Shown one piece after another: positions 34,511 through 41,731 of a stretch of 41,731 nt of DNA. The stretch covers positions 74,117 through 115,847 of the forward strand of contig JAXHTS010000055.1 of the NCBI GenBank assembly GCA_034190085.1, given 5' to 3'. A program made the translations under genes and the position numbers. The notes beneath the pieces are model-generated. The model was not told the origin of the DNA. It did no database searches and was given only the letters and a program-made list of their open reading frames with translations. Source of the stretch: Spirochaetota bacterium. Its GTDB lineage: Bacteria; Spirochaetota; UBA4802; JAFGDQ01. How positions within the stretch are numbered: the stretch's first letter is position 1; each line of letters opens with the position of its first letter.

Positions 34511-36388
34511 TTATACGAATCTCATAGTTAGTTCAACAACACCAAGTTCAATTCTTTTTGATATATCAAAACCCATTGATTCGAATAGGCGTATCATAGG
34601 TCTATTCTCATAAAAAACATCTGCAGTAAATCCCTGAAGACCCTCTTTCTTTGCATGTATTGATAAATATGACAAAAGCTCTGTCCCTACTCCCTTATTA
34701 TGATAATCATCCCTAACTGCAAAGGCCACTTCAGCAGTATTATTGGTTTCATTTTTATAATACTGCCCTATTCCTATCAAAATCTCTTTATCATTTTCTT
34801 TGATAATAGCGAGTATTGCCATATCCATCGTGTAATCAATAACTACAAATTTCTGCCTCATCTTATGTGGAACGCTGAACATCTTGCTTAAAAATCTTCT
34901 CTGAAGACTTTTATCCGAAAGAGAATAGAAAAAATCCTTAATTAAGGTCTCATCATTAATTTTAACCGGCCGCAAAAAAATATTAATCCCGCTTTTAGTT
35001 GTCCTATATGCTTCCAAATGTTCAGGATATTCCCCCTTCTTGCCAGGGATAAACGCCTGATCTTTATATATAAGATTTATTTTTTTTGCTTCCTCAATCA
35101 ACCATGGCCTAAATTTAGGATGAGCAATAGCAATCAGATCCATTGCTCTCTCCCTGATATTCTTGCCATGAATATACGCAATGCCCAGTTCAGTAACGAT
35201 ATAATGAATATCTCCTCTTGTATATGTAACGCCAGCACCCGCATCTAGCAAGGGAACAATACGCGAAGCTTCGCCGTTCCTCGCAGTAGACTGAAGCACT
35301 AGCACGCTCTTGCCTCCAGTCGCCAAGACAGCGCCGCGCATAAAATTAGCGCTTCCGCCAATACCGCTGAAAAAAGTACTCCCAATTGACTCAGCCGTTG
35401 CCTGACCGGTTAGATCAACCTGCAATGCTGAATTAATTGCGGTCATATTGTTTATACTAGATATAACTAACGGATTGCTGGTATAATCTATGGTCCTAAA
35501 CCTTATTATCGGATTATCATTAAGGAATTCATAGGTTTCCTTAGAGCCCATACAAAATGTCGCCACTGTCCTGCCCCAATTTCTGCTCTTCATCGAGTTA
35601 TCAACAATCCCTTTTTTGATCAATTCAATTACCGAATTTGTTATAAGCTCTGTATGGATTCCAAGATGCTTCTTATCCTGCATGTTATATAGAACTGCAT
35701 TTGGCAAACTGCCATAACCGACCTGTATAGTATCGCCGTCATTGACTATCTGTGAAACATACTTCCCAACCTGCTGAGCAATTTCATCCGGAACTTTAGG
35801 CGAAAACTCTAATAAAGGCTCATCATGCGGAAGGACAAAATCGATATCCTTTATATTAATAAAAGAATCCCCATGCACTCGAGGCATATTTGAATTGATC
35901 TGAGCGATAACGAGGGATGCATTTGTAATCGCAGCTGGGGCAATATCAACGCTTATGCCTAAACTCAGGTATCCATTTTTATCTGGCAAAGATGTATGAA
36001 TCAGCGCTACATCAAATTGGATCAATCCTTTAGCTATTAAGCCAGGCACCTGTGAAAGAAATATAGGAGTATAATCTGCCAATCCTTTATTGACAGATTC
36101 CCTGGTGTTGTTACTAACAAAAAAGGAATTATGTCTAAAATTGTCTTTAAACTTCTCATCTGTATAAGGAGCGACACCGAGTGTCCATATATGAAAAATC
36201 TCAGCGTCAGCCACTGCTTTTGGATTTGATTCCACATACTTTATTAGCGCATTAACGAGATATTCCGGCTCGCCACATCCCGTACTTATGAATATCCTGT
36301 TACCGCGCCGAATATTTTGAAAGATAGCGTCCTCATCAATAAATTTTTCAGGATATTTATCTTTCCATATTTGTATAGTATCTTCCAT
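34511..36388 (-). CDS. Acetyl-CoA hydrolase/CoA-transferase fused to a GNAT acetyltransferase domain
   Basis: Residues ~1-430 are a class I CoA-transferase/acetyl-CoA hydrolase: RIFISTGCGEPEYLVNAL, DVALIHTSLPDKNGYLSLGISVD, DGDTIQVGYGSLPNAVLYNM, GIHTELITNSVIELIKKG with the likely catalytic Glu, and FFSGIGGSANFMRGA. It ends with the family's SRIVPLLDAGAGVTYTRGD...YGIAYIHGKNIRERA-like stretch. Residues ~470-625 are a GNAT fold: VAFAVRDDYHNKGVGTELLSYLSIHAKKEG carries the acetyl-CoA loop. This fusion is known in annotated genomes. It may move CoA between acids and also acetylate an amine, perhaps a lysine of the adjacent acyl-CoA synthetase, though the target is unproven. It is the first gene of the operon (ATG at 36388, weak AAGAG site). 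Confidence 0.88.
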   Translation of the reverse strand: MEDTIQIWKDKYPEKFIDEDAIFQNIRRGNRIFISTGCGEPEYLVNALIKYVESNPKAVADAEIFHIWTLGVAPYTDEKFKDNFRHNSFFVSNNTRESVNKGLADYTPIFLSQVPGLIAKGLIQFDVALIHTSLPDKNGYLSLGISVDIAPAAITNASLVIAQINSNMPRVHGDSFINIKDIDFVLPHDEPLLEFSPKVPDEIAQQVGKYVSQIVNDGDTIQVGYGSLPNAVLYNMQDKKHLGIHTELITNSVIELIKKGIVDNSMKSRNWGRTVATFCMGSKETYEFLNDNPIIRFRTIDYTSNPLVISSINNMTAINSALQVDLTGQATAESIGSTFFSGIGGSANFMRGAVLATGGKSVLVLQSTARNGEASRIVPLLDAGAGVTYTRGDIHYIVTELGIAYIHGKNIRERAMDLIAIAHPKFRPWLIEEAKKINLIYKDQAFIPGKKGEYPEHLEAYRTTKSGINIFLRPVKINDETLIKDFFYSLSDKSLQRRFLSKMFSVPHKMRQKFVVIDYTMDMAILAIIKENDKEILIGIGQYYKNETNNTAEVAFAVRDDYHNKGVGTELLSYLSIHAKKEGLQGFTADVFYENRPMIRLFESMGFDISKRIELGVVELTMRFV

Positions 36389-36528
36389 TACTCTTTTATT
36401 CTATAACACAGCCTAATTATTGCATGCTTAAATATTCCTTTATAATCATGTCCTGATTGTTTTCTTCAATTTTTACAAATACTAATATTTTTATAGATAA
36501 CAAATCCATTGGATTTGCATAATCTTAT

Positions 36529-36930
36529 TTATGATAATAATTCATAAATTTTATCAAAATCTTTTGATTTATCAAAAAAATAATCTGCTCCAAGATCAAT
36601 ACATCTAAGCTTGTACAGGGGATAAGCATAGTTAGTTAATATAATAACTTTAGTATTCGGGCAACTAATCTTAATCTTTTTTAATACATCTATTCCACTA
36701 CCTCCTTGTAGTTTGATGTCCAGTATTACGAAATCGGGTTTTTGTTTATTAATTTTTTCTATTGCATCAAATGGTATTCCTGATACACCTGAAATTTCAA
36801 CTTCCTTAATATATGAAAGCATCTCTACAATTTTAGCTAAAATCAACAATGAATCCTCTACTATTACTACTTTTTTAATAGCCTTATTATTATCTGTAAT
36901 CATCTCAGTTATTGGATTATTATTAAGCAT
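36529..36930 (-). CDS. Stand-alone receiver-domain response regulator
   Basis: The 133-aa protein is a single receiver domain (from residue ~18): KVVIVEDSLLILAKIVEML with the acidic pair, phospho-Asp in DFVILDIKLQGGSGIDVLKKI, Thr in VIILTNYAYP and Lys in YFFDKSKDF. It has no output domain, so it acts by protein contact or phosphate shuttling (CheY/Spo0F manner). The ATG at 36930 is chosen because GGAGG lies 5 nt before it; a longer frame (to 36957) starts inside the upstream small gene. It is 16 nt downstream of the 45-codon gene and is divergent from the NtrB/NtrC-type pair. Confidence 0.85.
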   Translation of the reverse strand: MLNNNPITEMITDNNKAIKKVVIVEDSLLILAKIVEMLSYIKEVEISGVSGIPFDAIEKINKQKPDFVILDIKLQGGSGIDVLKKIKISCPNTKVIILTNYAYPLYKLRCIDLGADYFFDKSKDFDKIYELLS

Positions 36931-36946
36931 TAGCGCCTCCATTGAT

Positions 36947-37084
36947 TTACAATACAAAATATATTATACTAGTTATCTTTTTAAAATATCTCTTTGAACG
37001 ACTTAAAACTTTTTTTAAGTTATCCTCAGTTAATAAAATACTATCAAAATCCCCTGTTCTTTTATTTCCACTAACAATAAACAT
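36947..37084 (-). CDS. Small 45-aa protein upstream of the receiver gene
   Basis: An ATG at 37084 is preceded by AAGGAG 8 nt upstream, one of the best ribosome-binding sites in the window, and opens 45 codons to a TAA at 36947. The product begins MFIVSGNKRTGDFDSILL, has a lysine/arginine-rich middle (KKVLSRSKRYFKKI) and ends in a short hydrophobic tail (IIYFVL). I recognise no family. The next gene starts 16 nt after its stop, so it would be the first gene of a two-gene operon or a leader coding region. It could be a small membrane-associated regulator or a partner of the receiver protein. Its size alone makes it uncertain. Confidence 0.5.
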   Translation of the reverse strand: MFIVSGNKRTGDFDSILLTEDNLKKVLSRSKRYFKKITSIIYFVL

Positions 37085-37221
37085 AATTTCACTCCTTGGG
37101 TAATTAAATTATTATCAAGAAAGCTTATTCCTCTTATTGCTTATGTTTATAAAAAAGCTAAAAATAATTTATCCACTTTATTACAATATATCAATTATAG
37201 AAAACCTGATTTATAATTGAG

Positions 37222-37248
37222 ATTATCTATATTAATTTTGTAGATAAT
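37222..37248. promoter_or_regulatory. Inverted repeat in divergent regulatory region
   Basis: ATTATCTA is followed after 11 nt by TAGATAAT, its exact reverse complement. It is 138 nt upstream of the small gene and 12 nt from the stronger palindrome, so it may be part of a compound operator. Confidence 0.35.
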
Positions 37249-37260
37249 TTCGTATAACGA

Positions 37261-37290
37261 ATGTAGGAATATTCCTACATATGTACATAT
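37261..37290. promoter_or_regulatory. Perfect 20-bp palindrome plus adjoining 12-bp palindrome
   Basis: A perfect 20-bp palindrome (half-site ATGTAGGAAT) spans 37261-37280, and a second perfect palindrome (half-site ATATGT) spans 37279-37290, sharing 2 bp. The site lies between divergent signalling genes (receiver operon on the minus strand, NtrB/NtrC-type pair on the plus strand). A dimeric regulator is the natural binder; the NtrC-type protein encoded here is one candidate. The surrounding 37085-37623 region (~540 nt) is otherwise AT-rich and geneless. Confidence 0.55.
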
Positions 37291-37623
37291 GAGCATAAGA
37301 CAAATAATTTTTAGAGCTATAATTAGAAGGCTATTGATTACTTGAATTCAAATTTAAATAAAACGACAAATTGAATATAGTAACGTAAATCATAATCTGA
37401 AAAACGTAATTACCAACAGCAAACGATCATTTTTCTACTTGACTTTGCATATTGATTAAATTCTTTTAATAATTGCACTTTAGCAATATTATTTATTATG
37501 ACTTATCATAAGGTAAATCTACCCTACCTTTAAATTATTCTATCTGATTAATGCGATTATATCTGTTTGTTTATTATACCTGGTTATTCAACAATTCTTA
37601 CGATCTATAAATCAATATTTATA

Positions 37624-39543
37624 ATGAAAATATATTTAAAGACAAAACTCGTAATTGTTTTTACCATAATAATTATGATGACTGGACTTATTACCTCAGT
37701 CATTGGAATATTTATTATCAATAAAGGAATGTTAAATCAAGTTCAAATTAAAATTTTAACCGATTTAAACTCAGCAAAAGAATTTATAAATAATAGAACC
37801 GATACAATTCAAAACACAATTTACTTCTCAACTTTAAGAGATTGTATTAAGATATCTCTTATGATTAAAGATATCACGTCATTGAAAGAATGTTTAGATC
37901 AAATTATTAATACTGTAAAAATGGATATAGCAGCGATTACTGATAAAAATGGTATTGTTATATACAGAGGGCATAATCCTGTAATCTTTGGAGATGATCA
38001 AAGCAATGATCAAATTATTAACAAAGTATTAGCGAGCAAAAAGATTGTTTGCGGGTTTATATTAGTACCGCAATCGGATTTAATAAATGAAGGAAGGCAC
38101 ATTGAGAAGCGTATAAATTATAACATAGAGAAAGCAGATAAAGGGGGATATGCTATGATACTAAAGGCAGCAGCACCGATATGGAGTGATAATGGCGATT
38201 TTATTGGCATTTTATATGGAGGAGATATCATAAACCAAAATTTCCATCTTGTCGATAAAATAAAAAAAATTGTATATAATAAACACAAAGGCATGGATAT
38301 AGGGAGAGTATCGATCTTCCAGAAGGATATTCGTATTGCTACAAATGTTCCTACAGATGATGGAGAAAGAGCTGTGGGCACAAGGGCTTCAAAAGAGGTA
38401 TACAAAAAAGTCATAGAAAATGGCAATCAGTACATTGGGAGAGCCTATGTTGTCAATTCATGGTATATAACAGGTTATTTACCGCTTAGAGACATTGATA
38501 AACAAATTATTGGAATGATCGGTTTGGGAATGATTGAACAACAATTTGTTGATATGAAGAGGGAAGCATTGCTTATTTTCCTTGGAGTTACAATGCTTGG
38601 TATGATCATAGTATTTCTTGTATCAAATATAATTGCCAACCGAATAACAAAACCAATAAAATTTTTAGTTAATGCATCTCAACAAATCTCAAAAGGTAAT
38701 TTTACTTTAAGCGCAAAAATTGATTCAAATGATGAGATAGGAGAGTTAGAAAAATCATTTAACATAATGGCTTTTAAACTCCAGGAAAGGGACATAAAGA
38801 TAGCAAAACAAACCCAACTGCAACTAATGCGTTCAGAAAAGTTGGCTGCTTTAGGTAGAATGGCAGCAGGGGTAGCCCATGAGATTAATAATCCATTAAC
38901 AGGTGTTCTTATGTATGGGCACCTGCTACTAAAAAAATTCCCTGAAGACACTCAAAATTGGAAAGATATAGAAATAATCGTGAAAGAGACAACTCGTTGT
39001 CGTGAAATAATAAGCAATTTATTAAACTTTGCAAGAGAAAGCATTCCACACAAGGAATCAGCTAATATCAATGATGTTATCAAAGACACTATTTCTATTA
39101 TCAAGAATCAAATATTTTTTGAGAAAATAAACCTAAAACTTAATCTATGTAACAATTTGCCTGACATTAAGATTGACATCAACCAAATTGAACAGGTTTT
39201 AATTAACATTATGCTGAATTCTGTTGAAGCCATGTCAGACGGTGGAGATCTAATTATTAAAACAAATATAAATGAAAATTATACCAATATTATTATATAT
39301 ATCACAGATACAGGATACGGTATTCCATATGAGTCTATAGATAAAATTTTTGACCCCTTTTTTACTACTAAAGAGATTGGGAAAGGGACAGGACTTGGAC
39401 TCGCTGTAAGTTATGGAATAATTAAGAGACATGGTGGCCAGATTATTGTCGATAGCCAGGTTGAAATTGGCACAACATTTACAATAATATTGCCAATTGA
39501 ATGTTTTAATAAAACTAATGATGAAGGTGTGTACGATGCATGA
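37624..39543 (+). CDS. NtrB/ZraS-type Cache-HAMP sensor histidine kinase
   Basis: The 639-aa membrane kinase has a first span at ~8-32, an extracytoplasmic Cache-like sensor (~33-315; IAAITDKNGIVIYRGH and GGYAMILKAAAPIWSDNGDFIGILYGG strands), a second span at ~320-343, and HAMP (~345-395; NRITKPIKFLV). HisKA has the phospho-His in RMAAGVAHEINNPLTGVLMYG, and HATPase has NQIEQVLINIMLNSVEAM, DTGYGIP and GTGLGLAVSYGI. Single Cache sensors bind small organic ligands outside the cell. The frame extends to a TTG at 37567, but the ATG at 37624 gives the expected short cytoplasmic N-terminus. It overlaps the sigma-54 activator gene by 8 nt, so the two are coupled partners. Confidence 0.92.
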   Translation: MKIYLKTKLVIVFTIIIMMTGLITSVIGIFIINKGMLNQVQIKILTDLNSAKEFINNRTDTIQNTIYFSTLRDCIKISLMIKDITSLKECLDQIINTVKMDIAAITDKNGIVIYRGHNPVIFGDDQSNDQIINKVLASKKIVCGFILVPQSDLINEGRHIEKRINYNIEKADKGGYAMILKAAAPIWSDNGDFIGILYGGDIINQNFHLVDKIKKIVYNKHKGMDIGRVSIFQKDIRIATNVPTDDGERAVGTRASKEVYKKVIENGNQYIGRAYVVNSWYITGYLPLRDIDKQIIGMIGLGMIEQQFVDMKREALLIFLGVTMLGMIIVFLVSNIIANRITKPIKFLVNASQQISKGNFTLSAKIDSNDEIGELEKSFNIMAFKLQERDIKIAKQTQLQLMRSEKLAALGRMAAGVAHEINNPLTGVLMYGHLLLKKFPEDTQNWKDIEIIVKETTRCREIISNLLNFARESIPHKESANINDVIKDTISIIKNQIFFEKINLKLNLCNNLPDIKIDINQIEQVLINIMLNSVEAMSDGGDLIIKTNINENYTNIIIYITDTGYGIPYESIDKIFDPFFTTKEIGKGTGLGLAVSYGIIKRHGGQIIVDSQVEIGTTFTIILPIECFNKTNDEGVYDA

Positions 39544-40954
39544 AAAAATGAGGATTCTTCTCATTGATGATGAACCAGTAGTATGCGGCAGTTGTGAACG
39601 CTTTCTAGGAGAAGAAGGATATGAAATAAAGACAACACTTAAGGGTAAAGAGGGTATAGAACTTATTAAAAATAATGAATTCGATATTGTTATAACAGAT
39701 CTTAAGATGCCTGAGATATCAGGAATGGACATTCTGGAATTTACTAAAAAAAATTATCCAGAGATTCAGGTTATTATAATAACAGGGTATTCCACTATAT
39801 CAAATGCAGTTGAAAGCATTAAAAAAGGCGCTTTTGATTATCTCCCTAAACCCTTCACACCTGACGAACTGCTTTCTGTTGTCAGAGACGCATCGATAAA
39901 AAGAATGCAATCACTGAAACATATATATAGATGTAAAGTTACTCCCCACAAATATGGACTGGATAATATAATCGGTATAAGTGATGAAATGATAAGGATA
40001 TTTGAGCTAATTGAAAAAATTGCGCCTACAGATTCAACTGTTTTAATTACTGGTGAAAGCGGAACAGGCAAGGAACTGATCGCACGCGCAATATACAATC
40101 ACAGTTCAAGAAAAGACATGCACTTTATTCCAGTTGATTGCAGCACCCTGGCTGAAAGTCTTTTAGAAAGTGAACTCTTTGGCCATACCAAGGGATCATT
40201 TACCGGAGCTTCCACTGGTAAACGCGGATTATTTGAAATTGCTGACAATGGTACACTCTTTTTGGATGAGGTATCCAATATACCAATGGATACCCAAAAA
40301 AAATTATTAAGGGTGCTGGAATCCCGTGAATTTAGACCAGTCGGTTCTGAGAAGGTCAAGAGGGTCGATATCAGGCTTATTGCAGCAACCAACCGTAATC
40401 TTAAAATGATGATAGAGAAAGAAAAATTTCGCGAAGACCTCTATTATAGATTAAATGTTTTTTCCATAGATGTTCCCCCTCTTAGGAAGAGACCTGAAGA
40501 TATTCCAATACTAGCATATAATTTTTTAAGACAGATATGCCAAACCCTTGATAAAAGACCCAAAGAATTCTCTAAAGAAGCAATGGACATTATGATGAAA
40601 TATAATTGGCCCGGGAATGTTAGAGAATTAAGGAACGCTATTGAAAGACTTGTTATTATCTCTGATGATGATCTTTTATCATCCGAAAATATAAATAATA
40701 TTATAGATATTGATGAAAACAGCATTTCTAATAACACAAATAAATATTCAGCGCCTATGACAAATATCGAATTGAAAGAGAACAAAAAAAAAGCAAGGGA
40801 AAATGCAGTTATAGAAGTGGAAAAGACCTTTGTTATAGAAGCTCTAACTAGAAATAAATGGAATGTCACAAAAGCTGCCGAAGATACAGGCATGCAACGA
40901 ACAAATTTTCAGGCATTAATGAAAAAATATAATATCAAACATCAAGATCCCTAA
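39536..40954 (+). CDS. NtrC-family sigma-54-dependent response regulator
   Basis: The 472-aa protein has a receiver (~1-120; ILLIDDEPVVC, phospho-Asp in IVITDLKMPEISG, Lys in YLPKPFTPDE), an AAA+ domain (~145-380) and a Fis-type helix-turn-helix (~430-470; NVTKAAEDTGMQRTNFQALMKKY). The AAA+ domain has Walker A GESGTGKE, the sigma-54 contact loop as GSFTGA instead of GAFTGA (a known variant), GTLFLDEVSNI as Walker B, and an arginine-finger region FREDLYYRLNVF. When phosphorylated it should hexamerise and open sigma-54 promoters. The start at 39536 has AAGG 8 nt upstream and overlaps the kinase stop; earlier in-frame starts would lengthen the N-terminus needlessly. I found no convincing -24/-12 promoter in the window. 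Confidence 0.94.
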   Translation: MHEKMRILLIDDEPVVCGSCERFLGEEGYEIKTTLKGKEGIELIKNNEFDIVITDLKMPEISGMDILEFTKKNYPEIQVIIITGYSTISNAVESIKKGAFDYLPKPFTPDELLSVVRDASIKRMQSLKHIYRCKVTPHKYGLDNIIGISDEMIRIFELIEKIAPTDSTVLITGESGTGKELIARAIYNHSSRKDMHFIPVDCSTLAESLLESELFGHTKGSFTGASTGKRGLFEIADNGTLFLDEVSNIPMDTQKKLLRVLESREFRPVGSEKVKRVDIRLIAATNRNLKMMIEKEKFREDLYYRLNVFSIDVPPLRKRPEDIPILAYNFLRQICQTLDKRPKEFSKEAMDIMMKYNWPGNVRELRNAIERLVIISDDDLLSSENINNIIDIDENSISNNTNKYSAPMTNIELKENKKKARENAVIEVEKTFVIEALTRNKWNVTKAAEDTGMQRTNFQALMKKYNIKHQDP

Positions 40955-41015
40955 AAAATCATAACACCTAAACATTGGATTTTAACCTAAACAAGCCGAA
41001 AATAAATAAATTTAA

Positions 41016-41050
41016 AAGTGAGCGCCTTATAAGAAATAATGGGCGCACTT
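41016..41050. terminator. Bidirectional hairpin terminator after the NtrC-type gene
   Basis: AAGTG-A-GCGCC pairs with GGCGCACTT across a 15-nt loop, with one bulged A. T-rich DNA follows on the plus strand and TTTTAAATTT on the minus strand. It separates the NtrC-type gene from the convergent transposase remnant. Confidence 0.55.
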
Positions 41051-41058
41051 TATTTGCA

Positions 41059-41590
41059 CTAGCCAGCATTTAATCTGACACTCTCATTTTCTTTTGTTGT
41101 CTGTAAGTTATTATCCAGCATCTTTTCTATAGCAATACTTTTCGAATCTAAAAATGTTTGCATAGGCGTTTTTCCGAAACAATATTTACCAGCATGTGTC
41201 CTCGCAACATTATATTCTTTTATCCAATTGTCAAGATCTTCTTGTAACTCTTCTAAATCTCTGTAAATCTTTTTTCTAAAAGCAATGCGATAAAATTCAT
41301 TCAAAACTGTTTTATGAAATCGTTCACAAATACCATTCGATTGAGGACTCCTGGCTTTTGTCTTAGAATGATCGATATTCTCAACTGCTAAATACAGCTG
41401 ATATTCATGGTTTTCCATTTTTCCACAATACTCAGTCCCTCTATCTGTTAATATCCTCAAAAGGGGAATCACTTGCTCCTTAAAAAATGGCAACACTCTA
41501 TCGTTTAAAATATCCGCAGCTGTAATAGCAATTTTAGTAGTGTAGAGTTTAACAAAAGCAACCTTTGTATAAGTATCGATAAAATGGCCT
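41059..41590 (-). pseudogene. IS481-type transposase remnant (C-terminal integrase core)
   Basis: About 177 residues of an IS481-like DDE transposase read in one frame: HFIDTYTKVAFVKLYTTK with the first catalytic Asp, LLRILTDRGTEYCG with the second Asp, and SPQSNGICERFHKTVL with the Glu. It ends in the usual NVARTHAGKYCFGKTPMQTF tail. The three acidic residues remain, but the N-terminal helix-turn-helix half is missing. At 41590 the similarity stops where the end of another element begins; the apparent N-terminus (MISLTPPLSLLSFLLLNF) is encoded by that element's end and is not real protein. Not expected to be active. Confidence 0.82.
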
Positions 41591-41731
41591 TGCCCCAAAA
41601 AAGATGACACGAAGTTAAGCAAAAGAAACGATAATAAGCTTAACGGAGGAGTCAATGAAATCAAGAAGAAAATTTGACAAACAATTTAAGATCGATTCAG
41701 TAGAGTTACTGGAGAGAAGCGGTAAAACAAT
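41591..41731 (+). mobile_element. Left end of an IS3-type insertion sequence (cut by window edge)
   Basis: Starts with TGCCCC at the break in the IS481 transposase frame, with an OrfA start 64 nt inside, the normal spacing for IS3-type elements. The opposite end lies outside the window, so the inverted-repeat partner and target duplication cannot be checked. Confidence 0.6.
41655..41731 (+). CDS. IS3-family OrfA (transposase helix-turn-helix subunit), N-terminal part
   Basis: The ATG follows GGAGGAGTCA and opens MKSRRKFDKQFKIDSVELL, the standard beginning of IS3-type OrfA proteins (RRKF..FK.. pattern of the Tnp_1 helix-turn-helix). Only 25 codons are in the window. OrfA normally frameshifts into OrfB to give the active transposase. 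Confidence 0.7.
   Translation, partial: MKSRRKFDKQFKIDSVELLERSGKT

Noticed and set aside
37439-37470. TTGACT-based promoter for the sensor kinase operon
   Set aside because: The -35 match is good, but no acceptable -10 element lies 16-18 nt away.
37085-37623. Sigma-54 (-24/-12) promoter for the receiver or kinase operon
   Set aside because: No TGGC-N7-9-TTGC pattern found on either strand by eye, despite the NtrC-type regulator next door.
1-41731. tRNA, rRNA and CRISPR arrays
   Set aside because: No cloverleaf-like intergenic segments, rRNA signature stretches or regularly spaced repeats were seen in the gaps.

Overview
The window is AT-rich chromosomal DNA from a flagellated, probably Gram-negative bacterium. 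Signs of this are fliS with a FlgN-like gene, an HtrA/DegP-like protease, an HAE-3/MMPL-type RND exporter, Cache-domain sensor kinases and a sigma-54 activator. Central carbon genes point to acyl-CoA metabolism: two coenzyme-B12-type acyl-CoA mutase large subunits, an ADP-forming acyl-CoA synthetase and a CoA-transferase/hydrolase. Spirochaetota or a related AT-rich lineage is my best guess, but no marker gene here fixes the taxon.

Layout. 1-2.7 kb (minus): edge of an HtrA-like protease, an exported protein of unknown function, and glycerate 2-kinase. 3.0-7.0 kb (plus): cstA, a UDP-sugar pyrophosphorylase and argB. 7.1-9.2 kb (minus): FlgN-like and fliS flagellar chaperones, then purC. 9.6-16.5 kb (plus): a small membrane protein, an RND exporter and two tandem paralogous mutase genes, closed by a 14-bp perfect hairpin. 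16.6-19.9 kb: a VOC-methyltransferase fusion (minus), then a HypB-type GTPase and a GT4 glycosyltransferase (plus). 20.1-22.6 kb (minus): GH57 amylase and glycogen synthase. 22.9-28.9 kb (minus): a signalling operon of CheR, a 1114-aa Cache-HAMP-GAF hybrid kinase with two receiver domains, a receiver-HisKA_3 kinase and a LuxR-type regulator. 29.4-36.4 kb (minus): a CoA-transferase fused to a GNAT domain, ADP-forming acyl-CoA synthetase, a BioD-like/DRTGG protein, a diguanylate cyclase and a PHP phosphoesterase. 36.5-41 kb: a receiver-only regulator with an unlisted 45-codon gene upstream (minus), a palindrome-rich divergent intergenic region, and an NtrB/NtrC-type pair (plus). 41.06-41.73 kb: an IS481-type transposase remnant cut by the end of an IS3-type element.

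The strongest candidate for something undescribed is the mutase pair. Aligned by eye with methylmalonyl-CoA mutase, both copies keep several substrate and catalytic positions (Gln197, Arg207, Tyr243, His244, Glu370 in the P. shermanii numbering). Both have lost hallmark motifs shared by known acyl-CoA mutases (PWTxRQYAGF, HxQTSG, HTNSxDE) and replace Tyr89 by Ile or Val. No B12-binding small subunit and no MeaB chaperone is encoded nearby. A HypB-type GTPase lies 1.6 kb downstream. Other points of interest are the acyl-CoA/acetylation/c-di-GMP operon and the palindromic operator-like DNA at 37.26 kb. No rRNA, tRNA, CRISPR array or recognisable riboswitch was seen.
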